Below, piece after piece: positions 38,962-43,432 of a stretch of 43,432 bases of DNA. The first letter of the stretch is position 1, and each line of letters begins with the position of its first letter. The notes under the pieces were generated by a model. It was not told the DNA's origin, searched no databases, and saw only the letters and a list, made by a program, of their open reading frames with translations. The translations under genes were made by a program, and so were the position numbers. Location of the stretch: contig NZ_KB903531.1 in NCBI RefSeq assembly GCF_000379805.1, positions 482,394 to 525,825 on the forward strand. The letters run 5' to 3'. The stretch is from Lewinella cohaerens DSM 23179 (lineage in GTDB: Bacteria; Bacteroidota; Bacteroidia; Chitinophagales; Saprospiraceae).

Positions 38962-40029
38962 CTAAAAGAGAACCTCGGTGGCACCGTAGCCGTACCGGGC
39001 ATGGTATTCATTCTTAAATGATTTTACCTCCGACATTGCTCGCAGTCGTGCCTCTACTGCCTCTCGTAGTTTTCCTTCGCCAATGCCATGGATAACAAAA
39101 ACGCGATCTACACCAATGCGGATGGCATCCTGCATGAAACGCTCAAAGTGATAGAGCTGTGTACTCAGTATCTGCTGGCGTGGTACTGCTGACGGATCAT
39201 CAACGAGGCTTTGAATATGGAGGTCAATTTCGTTTTTAAACGCTGCCATCTCCCATACCTCATGGGGCATCTCCTGAAGATTAAACCACTGCGAACCACT
39301 TGATTTGTTTTGCGTTTCCCGGGAGGTATAGTCCTTTAAAGACTCTTTAGGAGGTAATTGTTTGGGGGACGCTTGCTTCTCGATCATCTCCTTGGGTGTA
39401 AACAATTGGTACAAGTAAACTTGCCGATTAAGGTAAGGAGCAGTAGTAATTTTTTTAAAGAATTGTGTGGGTTTCAATTTGAGGATACGCGTAAGTTTCC
39501 CACCAGTACCTTTACCATCTGGTAATAATCGCCAATTTTCAATATGTACCTCGGCACTATTGTTGAGTTCACTGTACTGGAGGCTACCCGCTTCAATCAT
39601 CGTACGGGGGCCTAGTCGGCCTTGGGTATTCCAAACACCTCTTTTATCTAAATGCAGACCTAGTTGGTACAAAAAGTTAAGCTGGGTGTCATTGATGAGG
39701 TAAATACGGTAGTAATCGGTGCTTCCATCGGCTCGAAAGACGGGATCGAAAGCAAGCTGCAGACCTTGCGGTTTAAGTACGGTATACTGATTATCAATAG
39801 GTAAAGGCTGTAGCGGTAGTGGCTCTACCTTTTTCTTGCCAGGTACAAACTTGGCCTTCACGCGCGAAGCAGCTACTTCCGAAGAACGTTCCAATGCATC
39901 TGCTCCAACAGGAATCACTTCGCCATCATTGAGGCGTATGGCAATCAGACCATGCTCCAATAGCTCCTCCACTACACCTTCATCACCAGTATAGATCAAC
40001 CTCACCTTCGTTCCAATGGAGAAAACCAT
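38962..40029 (-). CDS. DUF2027 and Smr domain protein
   Basis: From the ATG at 40029 the protein has 355 residues. The N-terminal ~60 residues (MVFSIGTKVRLIYTGDEGVV) are an SH3-like DUF2027 fold, a middle beta-rich domain follows (about 80-250; YRIYLINDTQLNFLYQLG), and a C-terminal Smr domain (about 275-355) carries IDLHIQSL and VFVIHGIGEGKLREAV, the H-G-x-G-x-G-x-L-R motif of MutS2/Smr nucleases. This layout is characteristic of Bacteroidota, where its role is not established; Smr domains can cut DNA or RNA. An upstream block shares an 18-bp motif with the M42 gene promoter. The open frame upstream of 40029 is not used. Confidence 0.9.
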   Translation of the reverse strand: MVFSIGTKVRLIYTGDEGVVEELLEHGLIAIRLNDGEVIPVGADALERSSEVAASRVKAKFVPGKKKVEPLPLQPLPIDNQYTVLKPQGLQLAFDPVFRADGSTDYYRIYLINDTQLNFLYQLGLHLDKRGVWNTQGRLGPRTMIEAGSLQYSELNNSAEVHIENWRLLPDGKGTGGKLTRILKLKPTQFFKKITTAPYLNRQVYLYQLFTPKEMIEKQASPKQLPPKESLKDYTSRETQNKSSGSQWFNLQEMPHEVWEMAAFKNEIDLHIQSLVDDPSAVPRQQILSTQLYHFERFMQDAIRIGVDRVFVIHGIGEGKLREAVEARLRAMSEVKSFKNEYHARYGYGATEVLF

Positions 40030-40056
40030 AATTGTTCGTCCTCGTTTATTGTTCGC

Positions 40057-40087
40057 GAAAGATAGGGAATAAGTATTGTGCAAAAAA
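40057..40087 (-). promoter_or_regulatory. Promoter-like block of the Smr gene with shared 18-bp motif
   Basis: TAAGTATTGTGCAAAAAA (40070-40087, plus strand) fits TWAGTATTGYGCARAAAA. On the minus strand it precedes TATCTTTC (40057-40064, 7 of 8 to the -7 consensus), 27 bp before the ATG, the same order as at the M42 gene. Confidence 0.45.
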
Positions 40088-40155
40088 CAATTCACCTATT
40101 TCTATAGTAGGAATTTGATTCCATTATTCTTCTGCGGTCGCTTACCTTCGTGTTC

Positions 40156-40833
40156 ATGAATAGTAAGCCTACGCTTCGGTGGCGGATCGCCCAGTGGTTA
40201 GAAATTCGTTGGTGGCGCAACTACCTGCGCAAGCAAGACGTAACTACCTATGCCCAACAAAAAAGAGACTACTGGCAGCGCCTTTTAGCTGCCCTAAACC
40301 TAAGCTTTACAGATCAGCAGACAATGCTTGATGCTGGCTGTGGTCCTGCTGGCATTTTCATGATACTGCAAGATCATCAGGTAGATGCAGTAGACCCACT
40401 TTTGGATCAATACGAGCAGCAATTGGTACATTTCTCGCCGCCTACTTACCCTTGGGTTCAATTCTACACCTCCAGCATTGAAGCTTATTCGATAGAAAAA
40501 CGCTACGATACTACCTTTTGCCTTAATGCCATCAACCACGTAGCAAATTGGAATCAGGGTCTTGATAAAATAAGCGACCTTACCAAACCTGATGGAACAC
40601 TGGTTGTTGGAATTGATGTGCATCGTTATCCATTCCTGAAATTCTTATTTAGACTGCTCCCAGGCGATGTACTCCACCCTCACCAACATGACCGAGCAGA
40701 TTACCGCAAGGCATTAAACAACAGAGGTTGGAAAATCACGCAGGAACTGACCTGGAAAAAAGGGCTTATTTTCGACTATTGGCTCGTCGTTTGTCAAGAC
40801 CAAGATCTTTTACGACTTTCTACAAAATGCTAA
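40156..40833 (+). CDS. Class I SAM-dependent methyltransferase
   Basis: From the ATG at 40156 the protein has 225 residues; a GTG two codons upstream is the alternative. SAM motif I is MLDAGCGPAGIF (about residue 58), the acidic residue after beta 2 is in VDAVDPLL, and motif III-like NAINHVANW and PDGTLVVGIDVHRYP follow. The fold is class I, but a basic N-terminal helix (WRIAQWLEIRWWRNYLRKQ) and the SAM core alone do not give a substrate. It precedes the GH113-type gene on the same strand with a 59-bp gap, so they may be co-transcribed. Confidence 0.85.
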   Translation: MNSKPTLRWRIAQWLEIRWWRNYLRKQDVTTYAQQKRDYWQRLLAALNLSFTDQQTMLDAGCGPAGIFMILQDHQVDAVDPLLDQYEQQLVHFSPPTYPWVQFYTSSIEAYSIEKRYDTTFCLNAINHVANWNQGLDKISDLTKPDGTLVVGIDVHRYPFLKFLFRLLPGDVLHPHQHDRADYRKALNNRGWKITQELTWKKGLIFDYWLVVCQDQDLLRLSTKC

Positions 40834-40892
40834 AGTCCAGCTAAAGGGTGTTATATTTATCAGAACATCCTCCATTGATCAAAAAAAGCTCC

Positions 40893-43175
40893 ATGTTTCG
40901 TCTATTAATAGGCCTTATTGCATTAGTAACGTCCTTGCTCTTAGGACAACGCTGGCTGCAACCAGCCACCAGCCCTCCTGGTCCAGATCCTTTACCTCAC
41001 CGCCAACAACTGCAGCGAGCAGCCTGGAATAGCGGCGCATGGCTAATTGTCTATTTAACAGAAACGAAAGAGGAGCAACAGGCTTATGAAAAAATACTAC
41101 GACCACTAGATGAAAAAACATTTCGTGGAATTGAGTTAAAAGTATTTGCTTACGAAAATGCGCCAGACAGTCTATTGCGCAGCTATCCTTTAATGATTAT
41201 TGGCAAAAAACTTCCTGCTTCTCTAAAGGAACATTTAAACACCTTACCAGCTCTTCAATTTGATAGTACTCATGCTCAGTTAGGAACAACAAAACTAGAC
41301 CAGCCAGAGGATTTATTGCAACTCACGTATTTACCCAGCTACTGGCAAGACACTTTACCCATGCACCTGATTTGGGCCAAAGAAGACGCTATTATTCAAA
41401 CTCACCTGAAGGAACGACTAGGCCGAGGGACACGCTCTTTTCTATGGTCTGCCTGGGGCTACGAAGCACAGCGATCCGGGCATATTTTACAGCAAGGCTA
41501 CTTCAACGACAGTACTTGGGTAATGGACAAACAAATCCATTTTGAATTTCCGACTACTCCAGAAGACAGTTGGGTAACGAATAGCGCTAATATCCAAGCT
41601 TACGACGGAGCAGAAGCCCCCTCTTCGGAGTGGCTCAAGGAATTGGACACAGCACAGTTGGCGATCCAAGAATTCACTGATTTTGCTTCCTTGTCCCCAC
41701 TAAGCATTAAACTTTACCCTAGCGTAGAACGCAAAGCGCTCCGGATAAAATCAATGAAACAGGCTAACCTTGCAGACAATGAAATGGTTACGCATTTGGT
41801 CATCAATGATAATTTCCAGGGGCAAGAATGGGGTGTACAATACCGCCCATGGTTACGAGAAGCATTAGGAAAACCGTTTTATCCATTGTATGAAGAAGGA
41901 CTATCCCTTCAGTGGATTGATGACATCAGGGGGGATAGCTGGCACAGCTGGGTTAGATCACTGGCAGAAGCCGATGCAATGCCTTCTGCGGAATTGCTTT
42001 TTGATGAAAACAACCGTCAAAGTCTCACTCCCCTCATCGGTCAACTGGCGGCAGCAGCATGGGTGGACTACCGCCTGGAAACCCTCGGCAAGGCTGCTTT
42101 TTTGATCGAATATCGAAAAGGAATACCGCCTCCCCAAAGCACAATGTATAACAACTGGATCAAGTGGATCAGGCACAATTACCCACTGCGATCCGTCGCC
42201 AAGCAAGCGGCCCCTGACCAGCGCCTGAATGGGTTTACGCTCGCTCACGAAGGTTATCGAATTTATAACGGTTATGGCAGTTCCCGAGCGCGCCAGTCGC
42301 TTACTGTAATGAAGCAGGTTGGCATTGAAGCCGTTGCCATTGTTCCATATAGCTATATGTCTGATGCTCATCGGCCAGATCCTATTCCGGTTTCTCAACA
42401 TGCGGGTTCTGAGAATGACGAGGCAGTATTGTTTGCTCACCTTTCGGCAAAATCACTCGGTCAATTCACTTTGCTCAAGCCACAAGTCTGGCTGGGTGGA
42501 GGAAGCTGGCCCGGAGATGTTACTTTTGACAATGAACGGGATTGGCAAGCGTTTTTCACCAATTACGGCAGATGGGCCTTACATTATGCATTATTGGCAG
42601 AAATGTACGGTTTTGATGCCTATTGCATTGGTACCGAACTCCGTTATACTACCCTTAAAAAACCTGACGAATGGCGCAAACTAATCCAATCCGTTCGAAA
42701 AATCTACAACGGCTCTCTTACTTATGCAGCCAACTGGGGTGAAGAATGCGAAGAACTGAGTTTTTGGGAAGTCTTTGATTTCATTGGCATCAATTGTTAT
42801 TACCCCCTTCATAAAGGTCCTACCGCTACGGACAATGATTTGATGAAAGGAGCAGAAAGGGTCGTCGAGAAAATGGAAGCCATCTCCAAACGATCCGGTC
42901 GCCCTGTGTGGCTCACAGAAATTGGCTACCGCAGTGCTACTGCTCCCTGGCAGCAGCCTCATGCCGAAGCTGGTGACCGAGCTATTGATGACGAAGCACA
43001 GGCAAGGTCATATAATGCCATGCTGGCCGCTTGTGAAGGGCAAAATTGGCTTTTGGGATTCTTCTGGTGGAAATGGTCTTGTGACCTTGACCACAACGAA
43101 AACAGAGGCCGAGGCTACACACCTTACGGCAAACCTGCGGAAGAAGTGCTGAGCAGGTATTACCTTAATTCATAA
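40893..43175 (+). CDS. Membrane-anchored GH113-like glycosidase with N-terminal degenerate peptidase-like domain
   Basis: From the ATG at 40893 the protein has 760 residues; an in-frame GTG lies 15 codons upstream. A hydrophobic N-terminus (IGLIALVTSLLLG) anchors or exports it. Residues about 35-420 contain a region resembling gluzincin (peptidase MA) domains, with the late motif PLYEEGLSLQWI (E334-E335-G336) and the helix WVDYRLETLGKAAFLIEYRKG, but no HExxH is visible. Residues about 430-760 form a TIM barrel like GH113 mannanases: E582 in GTELR (acid/base) and E676 in WLTEIGY (nucleophile), with FFWWKW before the end. Mannan or another beta-mannoside is a likely substrate class (inference). 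Confidence 0.78.
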   Translation: MFRLLIGLIALVTSLLLGQRWLQPATSPPGPDPLPHRQQLQRAAWNSGAWLIVYLTETKEEQQAYEKILRPLDEKTFRGIELKVFAYENAPDSLLRSYPLMIIGKKLPASLKEHLNTLPALQFDSTHAQLGTTKLDQPEDLLQLTYLPSYWQDTLPMHLIWAKEDAIIQTHLKERLGRGTRSFLWSAWGYEAQRSGHILQQGYFNDSTWVMDKQIHFEFPTTPEDSWVTNSANIQAYDGAEAPSSEWLKELDTAQLAIQEFTDFASLSPLSIKLYPSVERKALRIKSMKQANLADNEMVTHLVINDNFQGQEWGVQYRPWLREALGKPFYPLYEEGLSLQWIDDIRGDSWHSWVRSLAEADAMPSAELLFDENNRQSLTPLIGQLAAAAWVDYRLETLGKAAFLIEYRKGIPPPQSTMYNNWIKWIRHNYPLRSVAKQAAPDQRLNGFTLAHEGYRIYNGYGSSRARQSLTVMKQVGIEAVAIVPYSYMSDAHRPDPIPVSQHAGSENDEAVLFAHLSAKSLGQFTLLKPQVWLGGGSWPGDVTFDNERDWQAFFTNYGRWALHYALLAEMYGFDAYCIGTELRYTTLKKPDEWRKLIQSVRKIYNGSLTYAANWGEECEELSFWEVFDFIGINCYYPLHKGPTATDNDLMKGAERVVEKMEAISKRSGRPVWLTEIGYRSATAPWQQPHAEAGDRAIDDEAQARSYNAMLAACEGQNWLLGFFWWKWSCDLDHNENRGRGYTPYGKPAEEVLSRYYLNS

Positions 43176-43183
43176 TTAGTATT

Positions 43184-43293
43184 GCGCAAAAAATAAATTG
43201 AACCTTCTTTTGGGTTTTCCAAATAGCAGACACGCTTAAAATGAATCGCTTAGCCTGCTTTTTGAAAAACGTCGGCTCAATTTATGTTTGTGC
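43184..43293. repeat. Long imperfect inverted repeat between GH113 and DUF4442 genes
   Basis: The outer arms GCGCAAAAAATAAATTGAAC (from 43184) and the complement at 43274-43293 match with three substitutions and one indel. The inner arms at 43214-43229 and 43255-43270 match 14 of 16. The left arm overlaps the shared motif TTAGTATTGCGCAAAAAA (43176-43193). It may be a terminator-like hairpin or a MITE-like element. Confidence 0.55.
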
Positions 43294-43313
43294 TGTTCCT
43301 TAACTTAATATAG

Positions 43314-43432
43314 ATGAATCGATTAGAACGTACGGTCAACAAACTCAAAGCTTATCCAAGCTGGCTGCTTTCCTTTGCTGTTGGGCGAATTGTGAAATTT
43401 ACGGGTACGACCGGAATATCCTATGACCTTAT
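43314..43432 (+). CDS. DUF4442-family protein, N-terminal part (3' truncated by window)
   Basis: The ATG at 43314 opens a frame that runs off the window: MNRLERTVNKLKAYPSWLLS, then VGRIVKFTGTTGISYDL. This matches the beginning of DUF4442 (YiiD-C-like, hotdog-fold thioesterase-related) proteins, which start with a short helix followed by a ...VPFxGTAGI... segment. Only about 39 residues are visible, so the catalytic region is not seen. The family is related to acyl-CoA thioesterases, with unknown substrates. Confidence 0.6.
   Translation, partial: MNRLERTVNKLKAYPSWLLSFAVGRIVKFTGTTGISYDL

Noticed and set aside
41958-42440. 160-codon open frame on the minus strand inside the GH113-like gene
   Set aside because: It is antisense to a well-supported coding region, has no recognisable domains, and its composition is that expected of a shadow frame.
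1-43432. CRISPR arrays, tRNA, rRNA genes and defence islands
   Set aside because: No regularly spaced repeats, cloverleaf-like sequences or recognisable defence genes were seen. The Fic gene is self-inhibited class II and has no separate antitoxin, so it is not called a toxin-antitoxin system.

Overview
The window looks like a chromosomal segment of a Bacteroidota bacterium, most likely a Saprospiraceae (Lewinella/Haliscomenobacter-like) relative. The evidence is two TonB-dependent receptors with carboxypeptidase-D-like N-terminal domains, LytS/LytTR-type two-component genes, a DUF2027-Smr protein, a DUF151-UVR fusion, DUF4097-like secreted proteins, few usable Shine-Dalgarno sequences, and many perfect or near-perfect TAnnTTTG boxes, the Bacteroidota -7 promoter element. 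The species is inferred, not proven.

Layout. 1-5.7 kb: tail of the MeaB GTPase, an M23 peptidase flanked by two clusters of a ~70-bp repeat, an acyl-CoA synthetase, a FabH-like protein without two of its three catalytic residues, and a sodium/solute symporter. 5.7-12.1 kb: a dispersed ~158-bp repeat, a TonB receptor, an alpha/beta hydrolase, and an SDR reductase in an operon with a large helical protein of unknown function. 12.4-18.7 kb: cysM and cysE (cysteine synthesis) separated by a second TonB-dependent protein and a complete IS4-family insertion sequence whose target duplication abuts, and perhaps supplies, the cysE stop codon. 18.9-25 kb: an FAD dehydrogenase, two small secreted DUF4097-like proteins, kdsA, an outer-membrane barrel, an orphan RskA-like anti-sigma protein and two small membrane ORFs. 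25-35 kb: lepA, a double-OmpA protein, a class II Fic protein, a UbiA-like protein, an M42 peptidase, divergent pyrE/NUDIX, a small secreted protein, DUF151-UVR, mazG and a four-cysteine membrane protein. 35-43.4 kb: a LytTR/LytS pair divergent from a lipoprotein, a fatty acid hydroxylase, the second copy of the 158-bp repeat, a DUF2027-Smr protein, a methyltransferase, a large GH113-type protein and the start of a DUF4442 gene.

Most genes are housekeeping or envelope genes and no defence or secondary-metabolite island is visible. The most interesting signals are regulatory or structural. (1) Two pairs of 9-bp direct repeats, both with a 21-bp period, lie between the LytS/LytTR operon and a divergent lipoprotein gene, matching LytTR-binding geometry. 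(2) A repeat family has a central hairpin that shows a compensatory base change between its two copies. (3) Three unrelated repeat families sit at or across stop codons. (4) Three GGATA repeats at exact 10-bp period overlap the promoter of the Fic gene. (5) The FabH-like protein and the N-terminal half of the GH113 protein are enzyme folds with lost catalytic residues.
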